From an uncultured Aquimarina sp. (GTDB lineage: Bacteria; Bacteroidota; Bacteroidia; Flavobacteriales; Flavobacteriaceae): a stretch of DNA of 64,000 nt. Both the position numbers and the translations under genes were made by a program. Positions within the stretch are counted from its first letter, which is position 1. Each line of letters begins with the position of its first letter. The DNA lies in NCBI RefSeq assembly GCF_947492405.1, contig NZ_CANLMP010000008.1:161435-225434 (forward strand). The letters are read 5' to 3'. A model generated the notes under the pieces. The model ran no database searches, was not told the DNA's origin, and worked only from the letters and a program-made list of their open reading frames with translations. Below, one piece after another: positions 27,235 to 36,682 of the stretch.

Positions 27235-28635
27235 ATGGATGTCTTAGGAAGGTCTACAACACTAAAACTTTTAAACTTAAAGAGTCTGCCAATTCGGACT
27301 TTCTGGATAACTTCAATAGCTTTTTTCTTATGCTTTTTTGCTTGGTTTGGTATTGTTCCTTTTATGCCTGATGTAATTAGAGATTTAGGTTTAACACCGG
27401 ATCAAAAATGGAATTCTATTATTGTAGCAGTTACTGGAACGGTTTTCGCTAGGCTTTTGATAGGTAAATTATGTGATAAGTATGGACCTCGTATGTGTTA
27501 TACTTGGTTATTGATGTTAGGAGCTATTCCTGTAATCTTGTTAGGTTTGGTTCAGACTCCTATGCAGTTTATTATATGTAGACTTTTTATTGGGTTTATA
27601 GGTGCGTCATTTGTAATAACACAATTTCATACATCTATTATGTTTGCTTCGAATATAGTAGGTACGGCTAATGCAACTTCTGCTGGATGGGGTAATCTTG
27701 GTGGTGGAGCAAATAGATTAGGTATGCCTCTTATAGCTGCTGCTGTTGTGAGTTTTGGTGTGGCGGAGACCGAAGCGTGGCGATATTGCATGGTGGTTGC
27801 TGGTATTGTTTGTTTTTTAATGGGGATTGTGTATTACTTTTTTACACAGGATACTCCAAACGGAAATTATAAAGAATTAAAAGCGAAAGGAGCTTTGCCT
27901 CAATCAAAAAAAGATGAAATTAGTTTTTTGTCCGCGATTAAAGATTATAGAGTTTGGATTCTTTTTGTAGTGTATGCTGCTTGTTTTGGTATGGAGTTAA
28001 CTGTTTATGGTACTATGGATGATTATCTTCAGAATACATTTGGATTAGAGAGGGCTACAGCAGGTAATTTAGTTCTTTCCTTTGCTTTAATGAATATTTT
28101 TGCAAGAACATTAGGAGGTTTTTTTGGAGATAAATTTGGAAAACTAAAAGGATTACGCGGACGTGTATTATTTTTAGCCGTTATTCTTGCGGTAGAAGGA
28201 CTTATGCTTTCTTTGTTTTCTGGAATGAGTGGATTGGCATTTGGTATTGTCTTTTTAGTAGGTTTTAGTTTAACCGTTCAGATGGCAGAAGGAGCTACGT
28301 TTTCCGTTGTTCCCTTTATTAATAAAAAAGCAATAGGGTCTATTTCTGGAATTGTAGGAGCTGGAGGAAATGTAGGGGCTTTTGTTGCTGCGATGGTATT
28401 AAAATCTAAATCTGCTGTAGCTGAGAAACTAGCTATTTCGAAAAACCAAAATCTAGGGCAAGAAGCGATGGATGCAGCTCAGGCAATTGCTTCTTCAGAA
28501 GCTGTGTCTGAAGGATATTTTTTAATAGGAGGTTTTGTGGTTCTAACGGCAATTGTTTCTTTAACAATAAAATTTTCTACGGAAGATGAAAAAGCTATAG
28601 CGCATGAGATAAAAGGTGTTGCTGTGTCAAGCTAA
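27235..28635 (+). CDS. narK: NarK/NasA-type nitrate/nitrite MFS transporter
   Basis: A 466-residue inner membrane carrier of the nitrate-nitrite porter family with about 12 membrane segments. The two family signatures are visible: SAGWGNLGGGANRLG in the middle of the first half and SISGIVGAGGNVGAF in the second half. Arg residues expected to hold nitrate are in the first-half region with GTVFARLLIG. It has its own operator/-7 promoter and a strong terminator, so it is probably monocistronic. It probably brings nitrate in for the fused reductase, in parallel with the ABC importer that follows. Confidence 0.94.
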   Translation: MDVLGRSTTLKLLNLKSLPIRTFWITSIAFFLCFFAWFGIVPFMPDVIRDLGLTPDQKWNSIIVAVTGTVFARLLIGKLCDKYGPRMCYTWLLMLGAIPVILLGLVQTPMQFIICRLFIGFIGASFVITQFHTSIMFASNIVGTANATSAGWGNLGGGANRLGMPLIAAAVVSFGVAETEAWRYCMVVAGIVCFLMGIVYYFFTQDTPNGNYKELKAKGALPQSKKDEISFLSAIKDYRVWILFVVYAACFGMELTVYGTMDDYLQNTFGLERATAGNLVLSFALMNIFARTLGGFFGDKFGKLKGLRGRVLFLAVILAVEGLMLSLFSGMSGLAFGIVFLVGFSLTVQMAEGATFSVVPFINKKAIGSISGIVGAGGNVGAFVAAMVLKSKSAVAEKLAISKNQNLGQEAMDAAQAIASSEAVSEGYFLIGGFVVLTAIVSLTIKFSTEDEKAIAHEIKGVAVSS

Positions 28636-28668
28636 GGTTTCTGTGCGGTTACCCTATAGGAAAAAAAA

Positions 28669-28712
28669 GGCCTTTATATAGATGAGGAAACAATCTATAT
28701 AAAGGTCTTTTT
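28669..28712 (+). terminator. Terminator after narK
   Basis: GGCCTTTATATAGAT pairs with ATCTATATAAAGGTC (one G-T) across a 9-base loop, followed by TTTTTGTTTT. Confidence 0.88.
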
Positions 28713-29029
28713 GTTTTGGTTAGGCTAATTAAATTTAAATAAATACAGAGTCAAAACTCATTTAATACGTAGTTAATGAATAATTGTAAGAAACACTTTA
28801 GCTATTTATTAGTGGAAGTTATTGAATGATATTAGTCGTTTTTTGATGCTTTCTTGATAAAATATTTTTTTAGCGCACTGATATTTAGGGTTTTTGTTAA
28901 TTTATTTTTCGTGCTTATTGTCATTCTTTCAAAAATAAGCACCTATTTTTTTCTAGAAAATAAAATTTGCTAAGTATTTTTTATAAATCATAAATACTTA
29001 GTTAAATACGTATTTTTAAAATATTTAAT

Positions 29030-29051
29030 TAAGTATTTATACTTACTTTTG
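29030..29051 (+). promoter_or_regulatory. Nitrate-regulon palindrome overlapping the nrtA-like -7 box
   Basis: TAAGTATTTATACTTA at 29030-29045 runs into TACTTTTG, a perfect TAnnTTTG at 29044-29051. The same 16 bases occur at 42134. The start codon follows 37 bases later. Confidence 0.85.
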
Positions 29052-29088
29052 AAGTGTTCTATTAGCTGAATAATAAAAAAAGTAAATT

Positions 29089-30495
29089 ATGATAAAACTT
29101 AATTTTAAAATTATAGCAGTACTCACGGTTTTTACATTGCTGTCCTGCGCAGGAGAAAAGAAAAAAGAAATAGCATCAAGCGATGCGAGTTTAAAAGAAG
29201 AAGCATCCAAGTTAGCAATAGAGAAGCCACAATTAACTTTTGGTTTTATAAAACTAACAGATATGGCTCCTTTGGCAATAGCTAAAGAAAAAGGTTTTTT
29301 TGAAGACGAAGGACTATTTGTTTCTGTAGAGGCACAGTCAAACTGGAAGAATGTGTTAGATCGTGTTATTGATGGGCAGTTAGATGGCTCTCATATGTTA
29401 GCAGGTCAGCCTATTGCTGCTGGAGCAGGTTTTGGTAGACAAGCCGAATTAGTTACTCCTTTTTCTATGGATTTAAATGGAAATGGTATCACAGTGTCTA
29501 ATGATGTTTGGTCTAAAATGAAACCCAATGTACCGAAAAGTGAAGACGGAAAACCAATTCATCCTATTTCTGCCGAAGCATTGAAGCCAGTAATAGAATC
29601 ATATAAGAATGATGGAAAGGCTTTTAAGATGGGAATGGTGTTTCCGGTATCAACACATAACTATGAAATAAGATACTGGTTAGCTGCAGCAGGGATTAAT
29701 CCTGGTATGTATTCTAAAGATAATATTCAAGGGCAAATTGATGCAGATGTGTTACTTTCTGTAACTCCACCACCACAAATGCCAGCAACACTTGAGGCAG
29801 GTACTATATATGGATACTGTGTTGGAGAACCATGGAATCAGCAAGCTGTTTTTAAAGGAATTGGTGTTCCTGTAGTTACGAACTATGATATCTGGAAAAA
29901 CAATCCAGAGAAAGTATTTGTGATGACCAAGAAATTTGTGGAGCAGTATCCTAATACGGCAACCGCTGTAACGAAAGCGTTGATTAGAGCAGGTAAATGG
30001 TTGGATACGCCAGGTAACCGTCCGGAAGCTGTAAAAATATTATCAATGCCAGAATATGTTGGAGCAGATGAGGTAGTATTAGCGAATTCTATGACTGGTA
30101 CTTTTGAGTTCGAAAAAGGGGATAAAAGAGAAATGCCAGATTTCAATGTTTTCTATAGACATGATGCTACATATCCTTTCTACTCTGATGGTATATGGTT
30201 TCTGACTCAAATGAGACGATGGGGACAGATTCCAGATAGTAAGCCTGCAGCATGGTATGATAAAACGATTAAAGATATTTATCGTCCTGATATCTGGACA
30301 AAAGCAGCTAAACTCTTGGTTGATGAAGGTCATCTTGAGGCTTCAGAGTTGCCTGAAACAGATGGATATAAGCCAGCAACTACTGATTTTATTGATGGTA
30401 ATAAGTATGATGCTAAAGATCCAATAGGGTACATCAATAGTTTTGGTATTGGAAATAAAGAAAATACGGAAGGTGTTTCAAGCATTGAGAAATAA
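29089..30495 (+). CDS. nrtA: Nitrate ABC transporter substrate-binding lipoprotein (NrtA/CmpA-like)
   Basis: A 468-residue lipoprotein; the lipobox is [10 protein letters not shown], with lipidated Cys at residue 20. The mature protein follows the NrtA/CmpA family: [70 protein letters not shown] and [16 protein letters not shown]. It would capture nitrate in the periplasm for the permease and two ATPases that follow. Anchoring fits Bacteroidota, where such binding proteins are lipidated. Bicarbonate (CmpA) or cyanate relatives exist, but the surrounding nitrate genes favour nitrate. Confidence 0.93.
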   Translation: MIKLNFKIIAVLTVFTLLSCAGEKKKEIASSDASLKEEASKLAIEKPQLTFGFIKLTDMAPLAIAKEKGFFEDEGLFVSVEAQSNWKNVLDRVIDGQLDGSHMLAGQPIAAGAGFGRQAELVTPFSMDLNGNGITVSNDVWSKMKPNVPKSEDGKPIHPISAEALKPVIESYKNDGKAFKMGMVFPVSTHNYEIRYWLAAAGINPGMYSKDNIQGQIDADVLLSVTPPPQMPATLEAGTIYGYCVGEPWNQQAVFKGIGVPVVTNYDIWKNNPEKVFVMTKKFVEQYPNTATAVTKALIRAGKWLDTPGNRPEAVKILSMPEYVGADEVVLANSMTGTFEFEKGDKREMPDFNVFYRHDATYPFYSDGIWFLTQMRRWGQIPDSKPAAWYDKTIKDIYRPDIWTKAAKLLVDEGHLEASELPETDGYKPATTDFIDGNKYDAKDPIGYINSFGIGNKENTEGVSSIEK

Positions 30496-30621
30496 AAAGA
30501 GAATCCTCTCTTTTTGTTTCTCCTTCCAGTGAAAAATGAACAAAAGTAATCTAATGTCTCTAGTGTAGAAAATGATGTATTTTAAAATGACTGGAGCGAA
30601 TAAGTTTTTAAAAGAAATAAA

Positions 30622-31719
30622 ATGAAAGATAGATCTATACATATTCTCAATTTTGTAGGATTAGGTTTTTTTGAACCGGCCATAAGGTTGGCTACTGGTG
30701 AGGAAATAAAGAAAAATTTAATTGCTTTATTTAAAAAAGTGTTACTGCCATTATTATCTGTAGGATTGTTTTTGGTGTTATGGCATTCCGGTGCTACATA
30801 TCTTTATAATGTAGAAAAAGATGCACGAATAGAAAAGGCACTAGCAGATCAAGGAGAAGCTGCAGCTTTAGAGATGCGGACTTGTATTGAATCAGGAGAT
30901 ATAAGCTGTCAACCTAATACGTTGCCATCGCCCGCACAGGTTTGGACTGCATATCAGTCACTTTTGGCAGATCATAGAGTAATATCTGATAAAAAGACAG
31001 CTTTTGCTGAAAAAGTAGCTGTAACAAATACTAAAAGAGAGGCACAAGGGTTGGCGCCAATTACATATACAGGAAGACCATCATTTGTAGATCAGATATT
31101 TACAAGTCTAAAAACAGTATTTGCAGGATTCTTACTAGCGTTATTTATTGCGGTTCCTATCGGTATTATGTTAGGATTAAGTAAAACACTGAGGTCATCA
31201 GTAAACTGGCTGATTCAGATATTCAAACCGGTTTCTCCTGTTGTTTGGTTATTATTAGTGTTTATGATTGTAAAAACGTTAACTCGTGGTTCTGACTCTG
31301 ATAGCTCTTTTATTATTTCATTTATAAGTGTTGGTTTATGTTCCATGTGGGCAACATTAGTAAACACGAGTATGGGAGTTTCTTCAGTTGATAAAGATTA
31401 TATAAATGTGGCTAAAGTACTTCAATTAAGTGTTGCGCAAAAAGTGTTTAAGATCATTTTGCCATCTTCATTTCCTTTAATATTTACAGGATTGAGAATC
31501 ACTTTGTCGGTAGCTTGGATGGTGTTAATTGCTATAGAGTTATTAGCACAAAGTCCCGGATTAGGTTCTTTTGTTTGGGAGGAATTTCAGAATGGAGCAA
31601 ATGACTCTAACTCTAAAATTATCGTAGCAATGTTCATAATTGGTATTATAGGGTTTTTATTGGACCGCATTATGTTAACGATACAAAAGTTTGTCACTTT
31701 TACTGAAGAAACGGCTTAA
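30622..31719 (+). CDS. nrtB: Nitrate ABC transporter permease (NrtB-like) with periplasmic insertion
   Basis: Inner membrane permease, 365 residues, against roughly 275 for most NrtB proteins. Membrane segment 1 ([21 protein letters not shown]) is followed by about 90 extra residues before the conserved core at [19 protein letters not shown]. The insertion contains two Cys ([10 protein letters not shown]) that could form a disulfide, and a conserved-looking [13 protein letters not shown]. The core has the permease loop motif [18 protein letters not shown] and [23 protein letters not shown] typical of the NrtB/SsuC family. It lies between the binding protein and two ATPases. Confidence 0.9.
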   Translation: MKDRSIHILNFVGLGFFEPAIRLATGEEIKKNLIALFKKVLLPLLSVGLFLVLWHSGATYLYNVEKDARIEKALADQGEAAALEMRTCIESGDISCQPNTLPSPAQVWTAYQSLLADHRVISDKKTAFAEKVAVTNTKREAQGLAPITYTGRPSFVDQIFTSLKTVFAGFLLALFIAVPIGIMLGLSKTLRSSVNWLIQIFKPVSPVVWLLLVFMIVKTLTRGSDSDSSFIISFISVGLCSMWATLVNTSMGVSSVDKDYINVAKVLQLSVAQKVFKIILPSSFPLIFTGLRITLSVAWMVLIAIELLAQSPGLGSFVWEEFQNGANDSNSKIIVAMFIIGIIGFLLDRIMLTIQKFVTFTEETA

Positions 31720-31732
31720 AATACAGGTTATT

Positions 31733-32596
31733 ATGGCATATATAGAATTAAGAAATGTATCCAAATCTTTTGGAACTGGAAAAGATCGTACGCAAGTCTT
31801 GTCTAATATTAATTTAGAAATTGAAGAAGGAGAGTTTGTTGCCATTGTAGGTTTTACTGGTAGTGGAAAGACAACTTTGATAAATCTAATATCTGGTTTA
31901 TTGATGCCTGATGAGGGTCAGGTACTGTTTAAAGGAGAGCCGGTAACAGGGCCGAGTCATGAGAGAGGTGTCATTTTTCAGAATTACTCATTATTACCTT
32001 GGTTGAATGTTCGTAATAATGTGGGTATGGCAGTGAAAGAAGCATTTAAGAAAATGTCTAAAAAAGATAGAAGCAAACGTGTTGAAGAGTATGTTGAAAT
32101 GGTAAATCTTTCGCCCGCTATAGGTAAATTACCAAAAGAACTTTCTGGAGGTATGCGACAACGCGTATCTGTTACGAGGGCTTTATCTATGAGTCCTGAT
32201 GTGATTTTGATGGATGAACCATTAAGTGCATTAGATGCTTTGACTAGGGGTAATTTACAAGAGGAGATTCTGAATATTTGGAACAAAGATAAGAAGACCG
32301 CTTTATTGATCACTAATGATGTGGATGAAGGGATTTTAATGGCAGATCGGATCATTCCATTAAAACCCGGACCTAAGGCTACGCTTGGACCCGAATATAA
32401 AATTAATCTGGAGCGTCCCAGAGATAAAACAGCGCTTAATCATAACGATGATTATAAACAACTCCGTAATGGTATTATGGAATATCTTATTCAGATAGGA
32501 GAACAAAGAGCTTCTAAAAAAGAAAGCAATCATGTGTTGCCTGATATTAAACCAAGAGTTAAAACTGCACCTTTTAGAAGAATGAGTTTTAGCTAA
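31733..32596 (+). CDS. Nitrate ABC transporter ATP-binding subunit 1 (H-loop Asn variant)
   Basis: Cytoplasmic ATPase of about 288 residues. The ORF track starts at 31691 within nrtB; the ATG at 31733 ([13 protein letters not shown]) begins at the family's usual first strand and is 13 bp after the nrtB stop. Walker A is GFTGSGKTT, the signature is [10 protein letters not shown] and Walker B is [12 protein letters not shown]. The switch (H-loop) position reads LITNDVDEG with Asn where His is expected. A basic tail of about 30 residues ([14 protein letters not shown]) follows the domain. It probably pairs with the next gene as a heterodimer. Confidence 0.92.
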   Translation: MAYIELRNVSKSFGTGKDRTQVLSNINLEIEEGEFVAIVGFTGSGKTTLINLISGLLMPDEGQVLFKGEPVTGPSHERGVIFQNYSLLPWLNVRNNVGMAVKEAFKKMSKKDRSKRVEEYVEMVNLSPAIGKLPKELSGGMRQRVSVTRALSMSPDVILMDEPLSALDALTRGNLQEEILNIWNKDKKTALLITNDVDEGILMADRIIPLKPGPKATLGPEYKINLERPRDKTALNHNDDYKQLRNGIMEYLIQIGEQRASKKESNHVLPDIKPRVKTAPFRRMSFS

Positions 32597-32607
32597 AATA
32601 GAGTAAA

Positions 32608-33432
32608 ATGGAAACATTAAAAGAATTAAAAGAGGTAAGAAGATCAGATAATGGATTGTTTGAGGATAAGTATATGTTAGATATTTCTCAATTGACTAAA
32701 ATATATCCAACTCCTAAAGGAGATTATGTGGTTTTAGATGATCTTGATTTAAAAGTAAAACATGAAGAGTTTATTTCCATTATAGGTCATTCTGGTTGTG
32801 GTAAATCTACATTACTTACTATGATTGCAGGACTTAATCCTATTTCTAGAGGAACAATTGTAGCTGATAATCAAACAATTAAAGGTCCTGGTCCTGATAG
32901 AGGAGTTATATTTCAGTCGCCTAGCTTACTACCTTGGATGACAGCATATGATAATGTGATGTTGGGTGTTAAGCAGGTGTTTGGACACGGAACAAAAAAA
33001 GATAGAGATGATATTGTAAAATATTACTTATCAAAAGTAGGTCTAGAAGATGCTATGCATAAGAAGGCAAAAGAACTGTCTCAAGGGATGCAACAACGTG
33101 TTGGAATAGCACGCGCATTTGCATTAAAACCAAAGGTTTTGTTGTTAGATGAGCCATTCGGGATGTTGGATTCCCTTACAAGAGGAGAATTGCAAGATGT
33201 GCTGATAGAAGTTTGGAATCAGGAAAAAATTACAGCTATTATGATTACTCATGATGTTGATGAATCTATTTTTCTGGCAGATCGAGTGATTATGATGACA
33301 AGTGGTCCAAGAGCTAAAGTTGGAGATATATTGGAAATAGATTTTGAACGCCCTCGTTTAAGAAAAGATGTTTTAGAGCATCCTGACTACTATAAATATA
33401 GAGAACATTTGATAAATTTTCTAGAACACTAG
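32608..33432 (+). CDS. nrtD: Nitrate ABC transporter ATP-binding subunit 2 (LSQGM signature)
   Basis: Cytoplasmic ATPase of 274 residues. Walker A is GHSGCGKST, Walker B is [12 protein letters not shown], and the H-loop is normal (MITHDVDES). The signature reads LSQGMQQRV where LSGGM/LSGGQ is usual. It begins 12 bp after the first ATPase and closes the operon before a terminator. Together with the Asn of its partner, both unusual residues would lie in the same composite ATP site. Confidence 0.93.
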   Translation: METLKELKEVRRSDNGLFEDKYMLDISQLTKIYPTPKGDYVVLDDLDLKVKHEEFISIIGHSGCGKSTLLTMIAGLNPISRGTIVADNQTIKGPGPDRGVIFQSPSLLPWMTAYDNVMLGVKQVFGHGTKKDRDDIVKYYLSKVGLEDAMHKKAKELSQGMQQRVGIARAFALKPKVLLLDEPFGMLDSLTRGELQDVLIEVWNQEKITAIMITHDVDESIFLADRVIMMTSGPRAKVGDILEIDFERPRLRKDVLEHPDYYKYREHLINFLEH

Positions 33433-33466
33433 AGTTTTACAAAGAAAAACATTCAATTTTTAGGAT

Positions 33467-33517
33467 ACACCTTATAATGTTATTTAGGGATAAATGGCAG
33501 TATAAGGTGTTTTTTTA
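33467..33517 (+). terminator. Terminator of the nitrate ABC operon
   Basis: ACACCTTATA pairs perfectly with TATAAGGTGT across a 24-base loop, followed by seven T. It lies 35 bp after the last ATPase stop. Confidence 0.8.
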
Positions 33518-33661
33518 TTTACTTGTTTATGCTGGTAACGCTCAAATAAGCATATACTATACTAACTACACTTACTAAATATCAAAATTTCACTAATTCA
33601 AATTGCAGAAAAAATAATTTAACTAAATGTTTTTTTGTTAAAATGTAATAATTAATGTTTT

Positions 33662-33681
33662 ACCCCTAATTTTTTAGGGGT
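33662..33681 (+). other. Perfect hairpin ACCCCTAA/TTAGGGGT
   Basis: An 8-bp perfect stem with a 4-T loop, about 135 bp before the 109-residue ORF. No T-run follows directly, and no gene ends here, so a role as operator or leader structure is as likely as termination. Confidence 0.5.
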
Positions 33682-33816
33682 CATTTGCTTTTTTATATGT
33701 TTTATGTATAGATTTGTCTTAAATTAATAGGGTTAAATTGATTAAATTAATGTTTATTTTTATTACAACCCTGTAAAATAAGGGGTTATTGTTTAAGAAA
33801 AAATCGAAAAAAGAAT

Positions 33817-34146
33817 ATGAATATAGAAGAGTTGATAATGGTGTCAATTACGGAATTTTTAGATGTTGAGGTGCATAGGGATACAGGAAACCTTGATTTC
33901 TCTTCCAAAATAGAAATCGTAAAAAAACGTATTACTAATAAAGTCAAAAATAGCCCGGATGCTTATGGCATGGTGAGTGGTTTTGAAGGATATGAATATG
34001 AAATGTTTTTTAGTAGTAACCCTAATGATATGATCAAAATTGATGGATGGATTCCTATTGATACTAGTAGGATTGAAAAAGCAGATAAAATAGACGAATA
34101 TATAGAAATTGGATTGCTTAGAAGAATAGGCAGTTCCTTAAGCTAA
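33817..34146 (+). CDS. Hypothetical protein, paralogue A of a tandem pair
   Basis: A 109-residue small soluble protein, not recognised. It shares with the next gene the stretches KIEIVKKRITNKVKNSP, YEYEMFFSSNPNDMIKIDGW and EYIEIGLLR, so the two are recent tandem duplicates. No signal peptide, membrane segment or known motif. It lies downstream of the nitrate ABC operon but is separated from it by a terminator, so a nitrate link is not supported. Confidence 0.75.
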   Translation: MNIEELIMVSITEFLDVEVHRDTGNLDFSSKIEIVKKRITNKVKNSPDAYGMVSGFEGYEYEMFFSSNPNDMIKIDGWIPIDTSRIEKADKIDEYIEIGLLRRIGSSLS

Positions 34147-34237
34147 CAAACATTAGTTATTAATTTTTTGTTAATAAATCATTATGCTTAGCCAAATTTA
34201 TAATTATGGAAATATTAACCCAAAAATAGAATGAATA

Positions 34238-34564
34238 ATGAAAGTAAATGAATTAATCACTGAAGCTATTACAGAGTTCTTAGAAGTAGAAGTAAGCAGA
34301 GATACTGGTAACCTGAATTTTGCTTCTAAAATAGAAATCGTAAAAAAACGTATCACTAATAAAGTTAAAAATAGTCCAGAATCATATGGGGTAAATAATA
34401 ACTCCGATGCATATGAGTATGAAATGTTTTTTAGTAGTAATCCTAATGATATGATTAAAATTGATGGATGGATACCTATTGATACAGGAAAAATTAAAAA
34501 AGCCGATAAGATAGAAGAGTATATAGAAATAGGTTTATTGAGGAAAATTGAAAAAGCTGCCTAA
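34238..34564 (+). CDS. Hypothetical protein, paralogue B of a tandem pair
   Basis: A 108-residue soluble protein closely similar to the preceding 109-residue protein across its whole length. The main differences are a substituted segment around residues 49-55 (VNNNSDA in place of MVSGFEG) and at the C-terminus. Ninety-one base pairs separate the genes. Function unknown. Confidence 0.75.
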   Translation: MKVNELITEAITEFLEVEVSRDTGNLNFASKIEIVKKRITNKVKNSPESYGVNNNSDAYEYEMFFSSNPNDMIKIDGWIPIDTGKIKKADKIEEYIEIGLLRKIEKAA

Positions 34565-34853
34565 GCTGTAACGTTATAGTTCATAAATTTTTCTAAAAAG
34601 GAATAAGTTTTAAGCTCTGTTTGTGGAATATTGGTATATTTAATCTAATATTTGTGCATACAGAGCTTGTTTCTTTGGATATGATTTTAGGATCTTATTA
34701 AGGAATGTATTTTGTACTCCGGAAAGAAAACGCTTTTTTGACTATTTATATCATACTATATACATTAGTATTTGTGAAAATATATAAGGTTTATCCTAAA
34801 TAATTTAGTGTTTGAAACCTTAAAGACTAGTAGCTTTAAGTGTTTCTTGTGTT

Positions 34854-34888
34854 GCCGGTTATGAGAAGTTGTAACCGGCTTTTTTTTT
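34854..34888 (+). terminator. Terminator facing the ccsA-like gene
   Basis: GCCGGTTA pairs perfectly with TAACCGGC, followed by nine T on the plus strand. It overlaps the last codons of the convergent minus-strand gene and would stop transcription from the small paralogue pair 290 bp upstream. Confidence 0.75.
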
Positions 34889-36682
34889 ACTATTTTTTTT
34901 TATTAAAGGTATTATCGAGATAATACAAGCTATTGGTATGATAATATATATCCAATAGGGAATAGGAAAAGGATCTCCCTTTGCATAAGAATGTAATCCA
35001 GATAAGTAATAGTTTACTCCAAAAAAAGTCATAATAAGACTTCCTAAAGCAAATAAGCTACATACATTGTACATGTATATGTAGTTTTTAGGGATTATAA
35101 TTCTTATATGAAGTACAAAGGAATAGATAATAATGCTTATCAGAGCCCAGGTCTCTTTGGGATCCCAACCCCAATATCTTCCCCATGACTCATTTGCCCA
35201 AATACCTCCCAAAAAGGTGCCGATAGTTAGCATGTATAAACCAATCGTACTAGTAATTTGATTAATATTCGTGAGTTTTTTTATGGTATTTTCTGTTTCC
35301 ATATGATCAGAAAAGGTGTTAATACACATTAGTAACAGAGAAATTAATGAAAGAAGAGATCCTAGTGCTAAAAAACCATAACTACCGGTTATGATCGCCA
35401 CGTGAATTAATAGCCAATATGATTTTAACACAGGAACTAAATTAGTAATCTCAGGATTCATTAAACTTCCGTGTGCAATCCCAATTAAGCAGATAGCTAA
35501 TATGGATGCAGTGGCCGGAGCAAACGAGCTTTTTTTGTGAAAAATAAATCCAGCTAGCATTCCTACCCAGGAAATGAATATACTAGCTTCATAACCATTG
35601 CTCCAAGGAGCATGTCCCGAAATGTACCAGCGCAATATAATTCCAAAGCCTTGCAAAATGAATAAAACAAAAACTAAAAAAAGTATGTAGCCAATGATTT
35701 TTTTTAATAAATTATTGTAGGGTTTAAATGTTATTACAAAACTAAGGAGTACTAATAACATTCCCAGAAAAGAATATCCAATAAGACACCATAAAAATAT
35801 TGGATTGTTGTTAAACCATATCTCTAAACTTACTTTTGTGTCCGATAATATAATCGTTGTTCCGTTATTTTCCTGAAACCTTTTGATTAAATCAATAGTT
35901 TCATCTGCTTTTTGCCAATCTCTATTTTTAATACCAATGGTAAGATTTGTAAAGTAGGTAGGCGTAATTTTTGAATAAAAAAGTTGATCGTCTTCATTGA
36001 ATGTTGCTTCTTTCTCCATCGGAGCATACCATTTCAAGGATGGATCATCTTTTTTAGGAAAAATCTTAAGAAATTGTCCATTAAAGATCCCCCATATAAT
36101 ATTAACTCGTTCGTCGATTTTAATGATGTTTTTATCAAAAACGGAACGTTTTCCAGGGGCTTTTTCATAAGCTCTATTAACGAGAGGCTCCAGTTTGTAG
36201 TTGCCTTGAAAGTCAAAAAACTGTGAAGCGCTTGTGTAACCTAAAGTATTGATGTCAATTAATTCTTTTAGTCCATTAATTGCTTTTTTTTCAATCTTAA
36301 TAAATGCTATTAGTTGCCATGAATCAGGCTTATACTGCATTCCTAAGAATATTTGGGTCGGAGTAAGTTGTTGTTTTTTGTTTTCTTTATCAAAATAACT
36401 GAAGCTGCTTTTGCCATGGATTTTCCTGACCAATTCTAATGATAATGTACTAATTGGTTTTATTCTTCCTTGGAAATCTTGAACCTGAACAGTGGCAAAC
36501 TTTTCTGCGTGGTTAATGTCAATGAGTTGTCTGTTGATTAATTCGTATGGTTCTAAGTGATGTAATTGTTGTGCTTGTATTTGGCTAACAAAAAGGATTA
36601 GAAAGCTTAAAACTTTAAATGGGATGTTTTTTTTCAATTTAATAGTTTTAGTGTTAATCCAAAATGAGAACTTTTCCAACAT
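34859..36682 (-). CDS. ccsA: Cytochrome c biogenesis protein CcsA/ResC-like
   Basis: A 607-residue inner membrane heme-handling protein of the System II cytochrome c maturation pathway. The N-terminal third is periplasmic; the C-terminal half has about eight membrane segments with the tryptophan-rich heme motif WANESWGRYWGWDPKETW and conserved His residues (IAHGSLM, LIHVAIITGS). It works with ResB, encoded directly upstream. The ORF track start overlaps resB by 49 bp. A TTG at 36637 overlaps the resB TGA as TTGA and would give a better signal peptide (KKNIPFKVLSFLILFVSQIQAQ), so the true start may be there. Confidence 0.92.
   Translation of the reverse strand: MLEKFSFWINTKTIKLKKNIPFKVLSFLILFVSQIQAQQLHHLEPYELINRQLIDINHAEKFATVQVQDFQGRIKPISTLSLELVRKIHGKSSFSYFDKENKKQQLTPTQIFLGMQYKPDSWQLIAFIKIEKKAINGLKELIDINTLGYTSASQFFDFQGNYKLEPLVNRAYEKAPGKRSVFDKNIIKIDERVNIIWGIFNGQFLKIFPKKDDPSLKWYAPMEKEATFNEDDQLFYSKITPTYFTNLTIGIKNRDWQKADETIDLIKRFQENNGTTIILSDTKVSLEIWFNNNPIFLWCLIGYSFLGMLLVLLSFVITFKPYNNLLKKIIGYILFLVFVLFILQGFGIILRWYISGHAPWSNGYEASIFISWVGMLAGFIFHKKSSFAPATASILAICLIGIAHGSLMNPEITNLVPVLKSYWLLIHVAIITGSYGFLALGSLLSLISLLLMCINTFSDHMETENTIKKLTNINQITSTIGLYMLTIGTFLGGIWANESWGRYWGWDPKETWALISIIIYSFVLHIRIIIPKNYIYMYNVCSLFALGSLIMTFFGVNYYLSGLHSYAKGDPFPIPYWIYIIIPIACIISIIPLIKKNSKKKAGYNFS

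Larger units (their letters stand above)
28636..29088. other. Intergenic region, narK / nrtA-like
   Basis: A 453-bp region with the narK terminator at the left and, at the right, a dense group of half-sites (TAAGTA at 28971, TACTTA at 28995, AATACGTATT at 29006) ending in the full palindrome at 29030. This is the most half-site-rich promoter of the locus. Confidence 0.55.
33433..33816. other. Intergenic region after the nitrate ABC operon
   Basis: 384 bp holding the operon terminator, a second perfect hairpin at 33662 and AT-rich sequence before a small paralogous gene pair. No gene or RNA recognised. Confidence 0.45.
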
